From Streptococcus gallolyticus subsp. gallolyticus DSM 16831 (GTDB lineage Bacteria; Bacillota; Bacilli; Lactobacillales; Streptococcaceae), in the NCBI RefSeq assembly GCF_002000985.1, contig NZ_CP018822.1, forward strand, positions 1,692,001-1,756,000: a stretch of DNA of 64,000 nt. The letters are read 5' to 3'. The translations under genes were made by a program, and so were the position numbers. Under the pieces are notes generated by a model. It had not been told where the DNA came from, searched no databases, and saw nothing but the letters and a program-made list of their open reading frames with translations. This document shows positions 47,928 through 57,261 of the stretch, piece after piece; the stretch's first letter is position 1, and the number at the start of each line of letters is the position of its first letter.

Positions 47928-50729
47928 ATGAAAATAACAGCTATTAGTATTAACCATATGACAGAACCCCTAGGATTTCTGTTAGAAAAACTTCACATCA
48001 GTTTTAAAATTAACTCTGAAACAAGTGAAACCATTCAAAAACAGCTCATTATCAAACATCAAGAACAAATAGATTATCAAACAGATTTTCTGATTTATGA
48101 TAATAATATTTTTGAACCAGATTTTCCATTAACCCCTCGCACAAGATACGACGTTACAATTAACCTCAAACGTGAATCTGGCGAGATTGTTAGTTCCACT
48201 TCTCATTTTGAAACAGGAAAAATGACTGAAGCTTTTGAAGCAAAATGGATTACTAATAATGACAAAACAATTCAAAATACACTTTTTCGTAAAAATATAA
48301 GTATTACTAAAAAAGTAATCAAAGCTCGCCTCTATATGACAGCTCTTGGAGTCTATGAAACTTTTATTGACGGCCAAAAAGTGGGAAATGAATTTTTAGC
48401 TCCTGGTGTTGACGACTACACACAATGGATTCAAGTGCAGACTTATGATATTACAAAAGCTCTCCAAAAAGGAGAACATGAATGTCTTATCTCAACAGCT
48501 GACGGTTGGTTTAAGGGACCTTATGGTTTTATTGAAGGTGTAGACTGCATTTATGGGGACCAACACCGCGCTATTGCAGAATACCATATTGATTATGAAG
48601 ACGGTAGCCATGAAGTAATTACTACTGATTCAAGTTGGGAAACTACAGCTGGCAATATCACAAAATCTTCTATTTATTACGGTGAAGACCGTGATGATAC
48701 GATTGAATTAACTGAGTGGCAACCCGTTGCTATCACCAATGCAGACAAAAGTATTTTATCTGACCGACTTAGTCTTCCACTAGTCGTCAAAGAAACGCTC
48801 GATGTCAAAGAAGTGATTCAAACACCTGCTGGGGAAAACATGCTTGATTTTGGGCAAAACCATGCTGGACTTTTCCGTTTTTACAACCGTGCTCCAAAAG
48901 GCACTAAAATTTATCTTCAAGTTGGTGAAATTTTGCAAGAAGGTAATTTCTACCGCGATAATCTCCGCACAGCACGCGCAGCATTTGAATACATTTCAGA
49001 TGGTATTGAAAAATGGGTACAACCTAGCTTTACTTACTACGGCTATCGTTACATGAAAGTTGAAGGAATTGATAACCTTAACCCAGATGATTTTAAAGCT
49101 GACGTGATTTATTCTGATATGGAAAGCACTGGTAACATTACCACTCAAAATAGCAAAGTCAATCGTTTATTCCAAAATGTTATTTGGGGCCAAAAGAGTA
49201 ATTTTGTTGATTCTCCAACAGACTGCCCACAGCGTGATGAACGCCTAGGATGGACTGGAGATGCCAATGTCTTTTCAAATACAGCCATTCTAAACATGAA
49301 CGCTTATGCTTTCTATCGTAAATTTTTAAAAGATGTTGCCATTGAACAAAAACTAAATGATGGTCGTGCACCAATGTACGCTCCTGCATTCGGTAACGAA
49401 GATGGTGGAGGAGCTATCTGGGGCGATGCAACAACATTTGTTCCATGGAATGCTTATCAAGCAACAGGTGACGCTAGTATCTTAGTAGAACATTATGATG
49501 CCATGCGTGACTGGGTAGACTGGATTACCCGACATACAGCAACTCCAAATCTTTGGACTGATTGTTTCCAATTTGGCGATTGGTTAGCTTTAGATGGCGA
49601 AAATCCAGCTATGCCAACAGGAAAAACCGATGAAGATTTTATTGCATCTATTTATTACTATTATTCAGCTTATATCGTCTCTGAAACTGCAAAATTGATT
49701 GGAAATACTGCAGATGAAATGAAATACGCTAAACTTTCTCAAGGCATCAAAACAGCCATTCACGATGAGTACATTTCAAAAAATGGTCGTTTGACAATTG
49801 ATACTCAGACAGCTTATGCTCTTGCCCTTCAATTTAAATTGATTCCAAATGAACAAACTAGTCGAGTTGTTAGCGACCTTGTCAATCGTATTGGTAAAGA
49901 TGATAATCACCTTAAAACTGGTTTTGTCGGTACTCCATACACCAACCAAATGCTCTCAAAATATGGTTACCACAAATTAGCAACAACTATCTTTTTGCAT
50001 GAAGATTACCCATCATGGCTTTATGCTGTTAATCTCGGTGCCACTACAGTTTGGGAACGCTGGAATTCTGTAATGCCAGATGGTTCCATGAACCCTGAAG
50101 GGATGAATTCACTAAACCACTATTCAATTGGTGCTATCATGGAATGGGCTTATAAATACGTTTTAGGTATCAGAAACTCTAAAAAAGGTTATCAAAAATT
50201 TGATTTAGCACCAGAATTTGATGCTCGCTTAAACAAAGTAAGTGGTTACTATGAATCATCATATGGAAAAATTGCTGTCGCCTACGAAATTGAAACAGAC
50301 GACAATCATACAATTAAGATGACTCTTAGCATTCCTTTCGGTGCAACTGCTCATGTGAAACTACCACGTTCTGAGAATGTTACTATAATGATTAACAATC
50401 ACGAAATTATCGGTGGACAATTTGATTTAACTGCTGGTACTTATACTATCAGCTACCAACCAAATCAAGATTACATCGAACGTTATTCCGCTGAAACTCC
50501 AGCCGCAGAAATTATGTCAGATGCTTATCTAGTTGAAAAAATTGATAAAATTGATCCAATTCTTGACTTCTTCCGCAATGACCCAGATGCTCTTAATGGC
50601 GGTCTTGGTAAATTGTCCCTTAAGAAATTAAATGAAATTTTACCGTTTATCACTATTTCACAAGAAAACCTTGACAAAATTGTCGAACTTCTTGAAGCAA
50701 CACCCGTCATTTCTCAAAGAAAGGATTAA
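47928..50729 (+). CDS. Alpha-L-rhamnosidase, GH78
   Basis: A 933-residue GH78 enzyme releasing terminal alpha-L-rhamnose. N-terminal beta domains (about 1-330, with ALGVYETFIDGQKVGNEF); (alpha/alpha)6 barrel with DCPQRDERLGWTGD at 432-445 carrying the acid residues, and TVWERW plus NHYSIGAIMEWAYK near 705-745; C-terminal beta domain to about 845; then about 85 extra helical residues not typical of the family. No signal peptide, so it acts inside the cell. Shine-Dalgarno GAGGAG upstream. pgmB follows after three bases. Upstream sequence is altered by the IS110 insertion. Confidence 0.93.
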   Translation: MKITAISINHMTEPLGFLLEKLHISFKINSETSETIQKQLIIKHQEQIDYQTDFLIYDNNIFEPDFPLTPRTRYDVTINLKRESGEIVSSTSHFETGKMTEAFEAKWITNNDKTIQNTLFRKNISITKKVIKARLYMTALGVYETFIDGQKVGNEFLAPGVDDYTQWIQVQTYDITKALQKGEHECLISTADGWFKGPYGFIEGVDCIYGDQHRAIAEYHIDYEDGSHEVITTDSSWETTAGNITKSSIYYGEDRDDTIELTEWQPVAITNADKSILSDRLSLPLVVKETLDVKEVIQTPAGENMLDFGQNHAGLFRFYNRAPKGTKIYLQVGEILQEGNFYRDNLRTARAAFEYISDGIEKWVQPSFTYYGYRYMKVEGIDNLNPDDFKADVIYSDMESTGNITTQNSKVNRLFQNVIWGQKSNFVDSPTDCPQRDERLGWTGDANVFSNTAILNMNAYAFYRKFLKDVAIEQKLNDGRAPMYAPAFGNEDGGGAIWGDATTFVPWNAYQATGDASILVEHYDAMRDWVDWITRHTATPNLWTDCFQFGDWLALDGENPAMPTGKTDEDFIASIYYYYSAYIVSETAKLIGNTADEMKYAKLSQGIKTAIHDEYISKNGRLTIDTQTAYALALQFKLIPNEQTSRVVSDLVNRIGKDDNHLKTGFVGTPYTNQMLSKYGYHKLATTIFLHEDYPSWLYAVNLGATTVWERWNSVMPDGSMNPEGMNSLNHYSIGAIMEWAYKYVLGIRNSKKGYQKFDLAPEFDARLNKVSGYYESSYGKIAVAYEIETDDNHTIKMTLSIPFGATAHVKLPRSENVTIMINNHEIIGGQFDLTAGTYTISYQPNQDYIERYSAETPAAEIMSDAYLVEKIDKIDPILDFFRNDPDALNGGLGKLSLKKLNEILPFITISQENLDKIVELLEATPVISQRKD

Positions 50730-50732
50730 CTC

Positions 50733-51395
50733 ATGAAAGGTGCTTTATTTGATCTTGACGGTGTTATTACTGACACAGCCATTTACCATTTTGCAGCTTG
50801 GTGTCAATTAGTAAAAACACATTTTGACGCTGACTTACCAGATGAACTAGAAGAAAAAACAAAAGGTGTTAGCCGTGAAGATTCTTTACAAATCATCCTT
50901 GATTACCTCGATATTAAGGTTTCTAAGGAAGAGTTTGCTGCTTTAGCTGCTGAAAAAAATCAACTTTACGTTCATACCTTGGAAAATTTATCACAAAATG
51001 ATATTCTCCCAGGAATATCTGAACTTCTTATTGATTTAAAACAACACGGTATAAAAATCGCTCTTGCCTCTGCTAGTAAAAACGGACCATTCATTCTTAA
51101 AAAACTTGGTTTAACAAACTCTTTTGATGCTATCGCAAACCCTGCTAAGATTACCAGTGGCAAACCTGCTCCAGATATTTTTCTAGCAGCAGCCTTTGCT
51201 CTAGCTATCTCTCCTTATGATTGCGTAGGCATCGAGGACTCAATCGCTGGTGTTACAGCTATTAACAAAGCAGGAAGCGTCTCCATCGGTGTAGGTGAAG
51301 ATGAGCTTAACCATGCCAATAAACGCTTTAAAACAACCTCTGACCTAAACTATCAGGACATCAAAAAGGCTTGGCAAGCCTATCATCGTAACTAA
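50733..51395 (+). CDS. pgmB: Beta-phosphoglucomutase
   Basis: A 220-residue HAD enzyme converting beta-glucose 1-phosphate to glucose 6-phosphate. Motif I FDLDGVITDTAIYHF has both Asp; the cap holds KGVSREDSL; motif II ALASASKNG; Lys in SGKPAPDIFL; motif IV VGIEDSIAGV. It is coupled to the GH78 gene (3-base gap). PgmB usually partners with a disaccharide phosphorylase, and none is visible in this window. Confidence 0.9.
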   Translation: MKGALFDLDGVITDTAIYHFAAWCQLVKTHFDADLPDELEEKTKGVSREDSLQIILDYLDIKVSKEEFAALAAEKNQLYVHTLENLSQNDILPGISELLIDLKQHGIKIALASASKNGPFILKKLGLTNSFDAIANPAKITSGKPAPDIFLAAAFALAISPYDCVGIEDSIAGVTAINKAGSVSIGVGEDELNHANKRFKTTSDLNYQDIKKAWQAYHRN

Positions 51396-51401
51396 AGAAT
51401 A

Positions 51402-51430
51402 AAGCTGGGCATCCTGCTCAACTTTTACAC
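51402..51430 (+). terminator. Weak hairpin between pgmB and GH43
   Basis: AAAGCTGGGC / GCTCAACTTT with one mismatch and one wobble, then TTTACAC. It may attenuate rather than end transcription. Confidence 0.4.
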
Positions 51431-51447
51431 AACGAAAGGAATTTCTT

Positions 51448-52989
51448 ATGATAGTGACTGCATATCAAAATCCAATATTACGAGGTATGTATCCTGACCC
51501 ATCCATTGTACGAGTCGATGATACTTTTTACCTTGTTAACTCAACATTCGAATATTATCCAGGAATCGCTCTATCAAAATCAAAAGACCTTCTTAACTGG
51601 ACAAAATTGCCTAGTATTGCTAAAAATCATAACCAAGCTGATTTGCGCAAAGCTAAATCTAATGAAGGCATTTTTGCCGTTTGCATTCAATACCACGAAG
51701 GTTACTTCTACGTTATCACCACAAATTTTGCTGAATGGAAAAACTTTATTATTCGTGGAAAATTAAGTCCTGATAAAGAAAGCGTTATTTGGGAAAATAA
51801 TCGAATTGAAGTTGAATTTCCAGGTATAGACCCTGACTTATACTTTGAAGGTGATAAAACTTATATCCAATTCACTGGTTACCTCGAAAACGATCAAAAA
51901 GCCATTCGTCAAATCGAAATAGATATCACAACTGGTCAGACACTTAGACAAGCTGAGATTCTTTCTTATGGCTCTGGTGGACGTGATGTTGAAGGACCTC
52001 ACATTATCAAAAAAGGTGATTACTACTACCTTCTACTTGCTGAAGGGGGAACTGGACTTAGTCATATGATTACCATGTTTCGAAGCAAAAATCTTTGGGG
52101 ACCTTACGATGAAGCTGCACCAAATAATCCACTCTTTACCAATCGTGATCGTGCCGAGCAAGCTCTTCAAAACATTGGACACGCTGACCTTTTTCAAGAT
52201 CAACTTGGTAATTGGTGGCTAACTTGCCTTGGCACACGACCAGCTACAGTTGGCTTCGTCCAGTATACCAATATTGGTCGTGAAACACTTTTGTACCCCG
52301 TGGATTGGTCAGGAGAATGGCCTCTTATCAACAATGGAATTCCAACTGACACTGTCAATATGACGAATTTCCCAGAACATGCTCAAACACTTTCACCGCA
52401 AAAATTCACTGATTTTGTCGATACCTTTGAAACTTCTGAACTTAATCCTGAATGGCTCAGTTTGCGTGATAGCTTAGCTAATCGAATCACTATCAAAAAT
52501 AATGCCCTAAGCCTCACTGGCTCATCTGAAAAACTTGAAACCCTCGGAGTACCAAGCTTTCTTGCAGTACGCCAGACAGAACACGCAGAAATTTTCCAAG
52601 TTGACATTAGCTCAGAAAGTCACCCCAATAATGGTGCTTTTGGTTTAGCAATTATGATTAATAATGATCACTATGCCACACTCACGCTTGAGAAAACTCA
52701 AAATAATAAGTTTTCGATTTACAAACACATTAAAGTCCTTGATTTAGAAGTCAACGAAAAAATCGGTGAACTTTCTGACTTACCACAAACACTTAGTATT
52801 ACAAATACCAAGGACAGCAAGATTTTCAAAGCAACAAGCAATAACCAAGAAATCAGCTTCACTATTAATGCCATGCATTTTTCAAACGAAGTAATCGCTG
52901 CTCTAAACACGGGTGATGTCCAAGGTATCTATGCTACTAATAATGCCGTAATAACCATTACTCAAGCTAGCCGTAGAAAAATTAAGTAA
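51448..52989 (+). CDS. Glycoside hydrolase family 43 (beta-xylosidase / arabinofuranosidase)
   Basis: A 513-residue GH43 enzyme. Five-bladed propeller with catalytic Asp in GMYPDPSIVRVDD (D17), the pKa-tuning Asp in PGIDPDLYFEG (about 127), and the general acid Glu in GRDVEGPHIIKKGDYYY (about 180). The C-terminal half (about 320-510) is the beta-sandwich found in beta-xylosidases. No signal peptide. It is the last gene of the GH78-pgmB-GH43 group. Xylosidase versus arabinofuranosidase cannot be decided. Confidence 0.92.
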   Translation: MIVTAYQNPILRGMYPDPSIVRVDDTFYLVNSTFEYYPGIALSKSKDLLNWTKLPSIAKNHNQADLRKAKSNEGIFAVCIQYHEGYFYVITTNFAEWKNFIIRGKLSPDKESVIWENNRIEVEFPGIDPDLYFEGDKTYIQFTGYLENDQKAIRQIEIDITTGQTLRQAEILSYGSGGRDVEGPHIIKKGDYYYLLLAEGGTGLSHMITMFRSKNLWGPYDEAAPNNPLFTNRDRAEQALQNIGHADLFQDQLGNWWLTCLGTRPATVGFVQYTNIGRETLLYPVDWSGEWPLINNGIPTDTVNMTNFPEHAQTLSPQKFTDFVDTFETSELNPEWLSLRDSLANRITIKNNALSLTGSSEKLETLGVPSFLAVRQTEHAEIFQVDISSESHPNNGAFGLAIMINNDHYATLTLEKTQNNKFSIYKHIKVLDLEVNEKIGELSDLPQTLSITNTKDSKIFKATSNNQEISFTINAMHFSNEVIAALNTGDVQGIYATNNAVITITQASRRKIK

Positions 52990-52996
52990 AAAATAA

Positions 52997-53032
52997 ACTG
53001 GGGAAGCTGTTCAGTTCCTCAGCTTGTTTTTT
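52997..53032 (+). terminator. Terminator after GH43
   Basis: Stem AACTGGGGAA / TTCCTCAGCTT with one bulge, 9-base loop, then TGTTTTTT. Confidence 0.75.
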
Positions 53033-53061
53033 ATGTAAAAATTAAACAGATAAAAATTGAA

Positions 53062-53093
53062 AAAGTAGAGCCACACTCTTATGACTCTACTTT
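53062..53093 (-). terminator. Terminator of the PTS-GH106 operon
   Basis: AAAGTAGAG / CTCTACTTT stem; the minus strand continues TTC. It lies about 120 bases past the GH106-like stop. Confidence 0.6.
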
Positions 53094-53215
53094 GTTGGAG
53101 ATTATGAAAAAGAAAAGTTTTAGGATTGTTTATAATATAATCGTTTAAACTTAATAAATTCTTAACCATATTTAAAATTCCCCAGAAGTGGTTTCTCAGA
53201 TAATCTTGATATTTC

Positions 53216-55744
53216 CTATTTTCTTCTTGCAATTTTTACAGTTTCAGTCAAACCAAATGGTTCAACCAAAAGGTATTGGTTTAATCCACCTCTAAACTGT
53301 GTTCCAAGTGTATTTGTAACTTCGATTCTAATCGTATTTTCTCCCTCATGGAATAGATTAGTGACATCAAAAATGTATGGTGGTGCAATTCTAACACCCG
53401 CCGATTTACCATTAATAAGGACTTGAGCGACTTCGTAAGCGGCACCTAAATCAATTTTGCAAATTTGCTCCACGTTATCTAGATTTACTGTTGCTGTATA
53501 GGCTACTGTGCCAGTAATACGGTCATATGATGGTAAAGTATTAATTGGTTTTAGCTTTGCCATTTTCCCAATGACGTTAAATTTTGGGTATTCTTTTGCT
53601 GAAGCTAATTCAACTTCCCAATTTGGAGTTAATGCTTCATCCAAGTTTGATTTTTCTTCTTGAGAAATTTCAGTATGATTTTCGTTATCAAAAACCCATA
53701 CAATGGTTTGATAAGGCGCCAATATGAGTTGATTGTTAACAATCTCTTTTTTGACATCATCATAGGCTTCATAAGCATAGCTTGGCTTTTCTGAAGATGA
53801 GAAATAAACTTGCGCATCAATAGTTTGGCTTAAACTTTCATTGAAAAACATCCAATAGTCTTTGTCATTTTTTTGATAATGGTAATAGACCAATTCAGGA
53901 TAATATTTGCTCAAACGTATTTCAGTAGACTCTTCTAAAATATCAGGAAGTTCACTTAAGTTAGCAAGCTGTGGATTTTTAACAAGTTCAGCAATATTTT
54001 CAGGATATTCTTTCAAAAAAATCACTTCAGTTCCTGATAAAAGAACATTATTCAATGCATTTACCACAACTTTTGGAAGATACTCAGCATATGGAATTAC
54101 AAGAACATCAAATTCATGTTGGTTAATTACTAATTTTTTATTTTGAAAGCTTGCCGTTTGAAGCAAATCGTTACTGATAATATCAAAATCAATTTGATGT
54201 TGCGTCAACACACGAGCTGGAACTTCAACTGGCATATAATCGCCAACCCATTCAAATTCTGCTGGATAAAAGAGTGCTACTGGCGCTTTATGACTTCCAT
54301 CACTAAACATAGACATCAAACGATTGACATAATCTGAGAAATAAGTCATATAGCGATATTGTGGATTATTTCCTCTAGCGTAAAAATGAGGTGGACAATC
54401 AAAATCAGGATATTCTTTAGGATTAAAGGCATGAGGCACTAGATAATTGATACCACGTACAATTAAATGATCAGCAATCCATTTCATTGTTTTTAAACCT
54501 TCATTCCAACCATAAGCACCAAAGGCTTCGCACATAGCACGTCCCTTTTTATGAGGGTATAAATCAGCCGCAGAAGCCCCCAACTTGGCTAGGGCATAAT
54601 GATAAAATTCTCCATTTGAACCACCAGTCTGATAAGCATCATGATGATAATTCATTCCTGGAACTACTTGACCACCAATGACATCAATCCCAGAAAAATG
54701 TTGTGCCTCTTGGCCACGGAAAAAATGTCCTGTGCCGTAACCAAGTCTAGCATGGGCACCGTTATCTTCAATATTGTGACCTAGATAAGCAACGCCGTGC
54801 AATTCACACCAATCAGCCAAAACTTTGGTGAAATTTTTATTATACTCACGTGTAACTAAATCCATATAAGCGTAACGAACTTCACGTTCAGCTTTATTAT
54901 CTGTTGGTATCCACAAAAGTGGTAAGAATTTATTATCAAACTCTAATTCTTTTTCCAGTTTAGGACGCCAAGGTAAAACCATGTTCTTTTTTCCAATTGT
55001 TGCATCTGTTCCCTTGACATTTCCAAAACGAGGTTCATCTGAGAAGAATGCCGTAATGGTATCACCAAAATATTGTCCTACATGTTTAAAATGCTTTTCA
55101 TAAACTTCATCAATTAAAATTTGTGTCGCTTCAGAAACCAACGGATTAAGATAATCTTTGGTACTTTCTTCACCGCCTTCATGTGTTGAAAAAACAACAA
55201 AGACACTCCAATCTCCTGTTGGAATATCAAGATAAATCGTATCACCTTGAAAATTTTCCGTAATATCAACTAAAGTTTCTGTTTTAATTGGATCTCCAGC
55301 CCGGTTGCCTGTAGAGCGTTCTGCCAAATAAACACCAATGATATCAATCATTTCAGCTTGTCCAATTTCCCATGGACGTCCTTTCAATTGTGAAGCATCA
55401 ATTCGTGCTCCTTTCATTGGCCCTACAATATCAAAGCGCCTCATTGCCAAATACTGCTTCAAATAATCAGGATAATTTTCCTTAATTTTGCCATTAGCAA
55501 AACCAGTTGGAAAATGAGAGTCATCCAGCACCCAAATTTTCATATCACGCTTCTGACATTCACGAATAATGATTCCTAAATCTTTCCACCACTTTTCTCC
55601 TACAAAATTTGGGTGAGGACGAGACTCCACACAAAGTCCCCTCATACCAGATTGATAAATTTTTTCAACATATTCAATCAATACTTCTTCTTCCTCACCA
55701 TGTTGCCAGAAGAATGGATAAAGATGATTTTTTACTAATTCCAT
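53216..55744 (-). CDS. Probable alpha-L-rhamnosidase, GH106-like
   Basis: An 842-residue glycosidase that I place with GH106 by overall pattern: N-terminal barrel region with GMRGLCVESRPHPNF and KIWVLDDSHFPTGFANG, Asp/Glu-rich ITAFFSDEPRFG near 230, GVAYLGHNIEDNGAHA near 325, and a C-terminal galactose-binding-like jelly roll ending GENTIRIEVTNTLGTQFRGG. No signal peptide. It follows a PTS EIIBC after 27 bases in one operon. Assignment is by motif impression and by the rhamnose context, so the family could be a neighbour of GH106. Confidence 0.6.
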   Translation of the reverse strand: MELVKNHLYPFFWQHGEEEEVLIEYVEKIYQSGMRGLCVESRPHPNFVGEKWWKDLGIIIRECQKRDMKIWVLDDSHFPTGFANGKIKENYPDYLKQYLAMRRFDIVGPMKGARIDASQLKGRPWEIGQAEMIDIIGVYLAERSTGNRAGDPIKTETLVDITENFQGDTIYLDIPTGDWSVFVVFSTHEGGEESTKDYLNPLVSEATQILIDEVYEKHFKHVGQYFGDTITAFFSDEPRFGNVKGTDATIGKKNMVLPWRPKLEKELEFDNKFLPLLWIPTDNKAEREVRYAYMDLVTREYNKNFTKVLADWCELHGVAYLGHNIEDNGAHARLGYGTGHFFRGQEAQHFSGIDVIGGQVVPGMNYHHDAYQTGGSNGEFYHYALAKLGASAADLYPHKKGRAMCEAFGAYGWNEGLKTMKWIADHLIVRGINYLVPHAFNPKEYPDFDCPPHFYARGNNPQYRYMTYFSDYVNRLMSMFSDGSHKAPVALFYPAEFEWVGDYMPVEVPARVLTQHQIDFDIISNDLLQTASFQNKKLVINQHEFDVLVIPYAEYLPKVVVNALNNVLLSGTEVIFLKEYPENIAELVKNPQLANLSELPDILEESTEIRLSKYYPELVYYHYQKNDKDYWMFFNESLSQTIDAQVYFSSSEKPSYAYEAYDDVKKEIVNNQLILAPYQTIVWVFDNENHTEISQEEKSNLDEALTPNWEVELASAKEYPKFNVIGKMAKLKPINTLPSYDRITGTVAYTATVNLDNVEQICKIDLGAAYEVAQVLINGKSAGVRIAPPYIFDVTNLFHEGENTIRIEVTNTLGTQFRGGLNQYLLVEPFGLTETVKIARRK

Positions 55745-55771
55745 AAACTAAAACTCCGTTCTAATACTGTA

Positions 55772-57160
55772 TCATCCTTCTTTTTGTTGAGGAGTAACAA
55801 CAAAAAATGTCACAATCGTTGAAATGATGAGAGCTAATACTGCACAAGCAATAAAACCATAAAAGCTAATATCTAATCCTGCTGGGTTAATCATAGCAGG
55901 TATGCGGAACAGACCATCCCCTCCGATAGCATACATTTTCCCACCAAGGCTTGCAAAAATAGCTCCAGAAACTCCTCCTCCAACAGCAGCACCTATAAAT
56001 AATTTAAAATTGGGTACAATCAATGAATAAATTGTTGGTTCAGTAACACCACATAGACAAGATACTAAATTTGCTGTTCCTAATGACTTCTCCTCTTTAC
56101 TTTTAACTTTCAAAGCATATCCTAGAGCAACACCAGCAAGAGCCCAAACCGTCAATCCTAAAACACCATTAATTGGATCACTTCCATTTTCGAAATAGAT
56201 GTTCATTAAAACAGGAATAAAAGCAGAATGTAGACCAAGTAAAACCATTAACTGCCACAAAGCACCAAATAATAAACCACCTAAAAGAGGGCTAAAATTA
56301 AAGATAGCTAAAGCAACGGTAGATAACGCTTGAGATACTATTGTCATAATCGGTCCAACCACCAATAATGTTAGAGGAACAGCTATAGCCAAAGTTAAAG
56401 CAGGAACAAACATCAAGTGAACAATTTGTGGTAAAATGCGTTTTAAAAATCTCTCTAAATAAGATGCTAACCACACTGCTACAATAATTGGAAGCAAGCT
56501 TTGAGAATAATCTACTAATTGAACTGGTAGTTTCAAAAATGTTAACGTTGTTCCTTCATTAACAGCCGTTAGAATCGTTGGATACATAATAGAAGCACCA
56601 ATGACTGCAGCAACGAATTGATTCATTTTAAAAACTTTTCCAGCATTAAAACCTACAAAAATCGGTAAGAAATACAATACTGCATTTGACGCCGCATATA
56701 AGATAATATAGGTTCCGTCTGTATCAGATAGCCAACCTAACGTTGTACAAATAACCAAACATCCCTTGATTAACCCCGAACCAACCAACACACCTAAAAG
56801 TGGCATGATACAACCGGATATAATTTTAAAAATACGGTTGAACAGCTTATCTTTTTGAACGCCATCTTCTTTTGTATCTTCAATAATTTCTTTCTCGTCA
56901 TTTATTCCTAGTTCTGAACGAACTAGGGGAGCAATTTCTGAGACCTCAGTTCCTACAATGACTTGATATTGTCCACCTTGTCGAACAACACCTTTAACCA
57001 ATTTTTGACTTTTAATTGCCTTTTCATCAGCTAATGATTCATCTTTCAGTTCAAACCGCAAACGTGTCATACAATTTAAAACATTTTTGACGTTACTCTT
57101 TCCACCAACTAACTTAACAATCTCTTTTGCAAAAAGACTATAATTCTCTTTTTTTGCCAT
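55772..57160 (-). CDS. PTS transporter EIIBC, beta-glucoside type
   Basis: A 462-residue PTS permease. EIIB with phospho-Cys30 in VLNCMTRLRFEL (residues 1-85), linker, then EIIC with about ten hydrophobic segments (VGFNAGKVFKMNQFVAAVIG is the BglP/ScrA-type loop). There is no EIIA domain, so it must use EIIA from elsewhere. It imports and phosphorylates a sugar; being in an operon with a rhamnosidase, the substrate may be a rhamnosyl glycoside. Divergent from an AraC regulator; cre site between. Confidence 0.9.
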   Translation of the reverse strand: MAKKENYSLFAKEIVKLVGGKSNVKNVLNCMTRLRFELKDESLADEKAIKSQKLVKGVVRQGGQYQVIVGTEVSEIAPLVRSELGINDEKEIIEDTKEDGVQKDKLFNRIFKIISGCIMPLLGVLVGSGLIKGCLVICTTLGWLSDTDGTYIILYAASNAVLYFLPIFVGFNAGKVFKMNQFVAAVIGASIMYPTILTAVNEGTTLTFLKLPVQLVDYSQSLLPIIVAVWLASYLERFLKRILPQIVHLMFVPALTLAIAVPLTLLVVGPIMTIVSQALSTVALAIFNFSPLLGGLLFGALWQLMVLLGLHSAFIPVLMNIYFENGSDPINGVLGLTVWALAGVALGYALKVKSKEEKSLGTANLVSCLCGVTEPTIYSLIVPNFKLFIGAAVGGGVSGAIFASLGGKMYAIGGDGLFRIPAMINPAGLDISFYGFIACAVLALIISTIVTFFVVTPQQKEG

Positions 57161-57184
57161 TTGACTTCTCCTTTATTTTTATAT

Positions 57185-57212
57185 TTGAATTATAGCGCTT
57201 TCATAGTATAAT
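57185..57212 (+). promoter_or_regulatory. araC promoter with embedded cre site
   Basis: Plus-strand -35 TTGAAT (57185-57190), 16-base spacer, -10 TATAAT (57207-57212). TTATAGCGCTTTCA (57190-57203), on the minus strand TGAAAGCGCTATAA, is a cre-like site inside the spacer that could also repress the divergent PTS operon. Confidence 0.7.
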
Positions 57213-57261
57213 AGAAATAGCAGATTTGTAGACAAACACTATCATTTTTTTAGGTATTATT

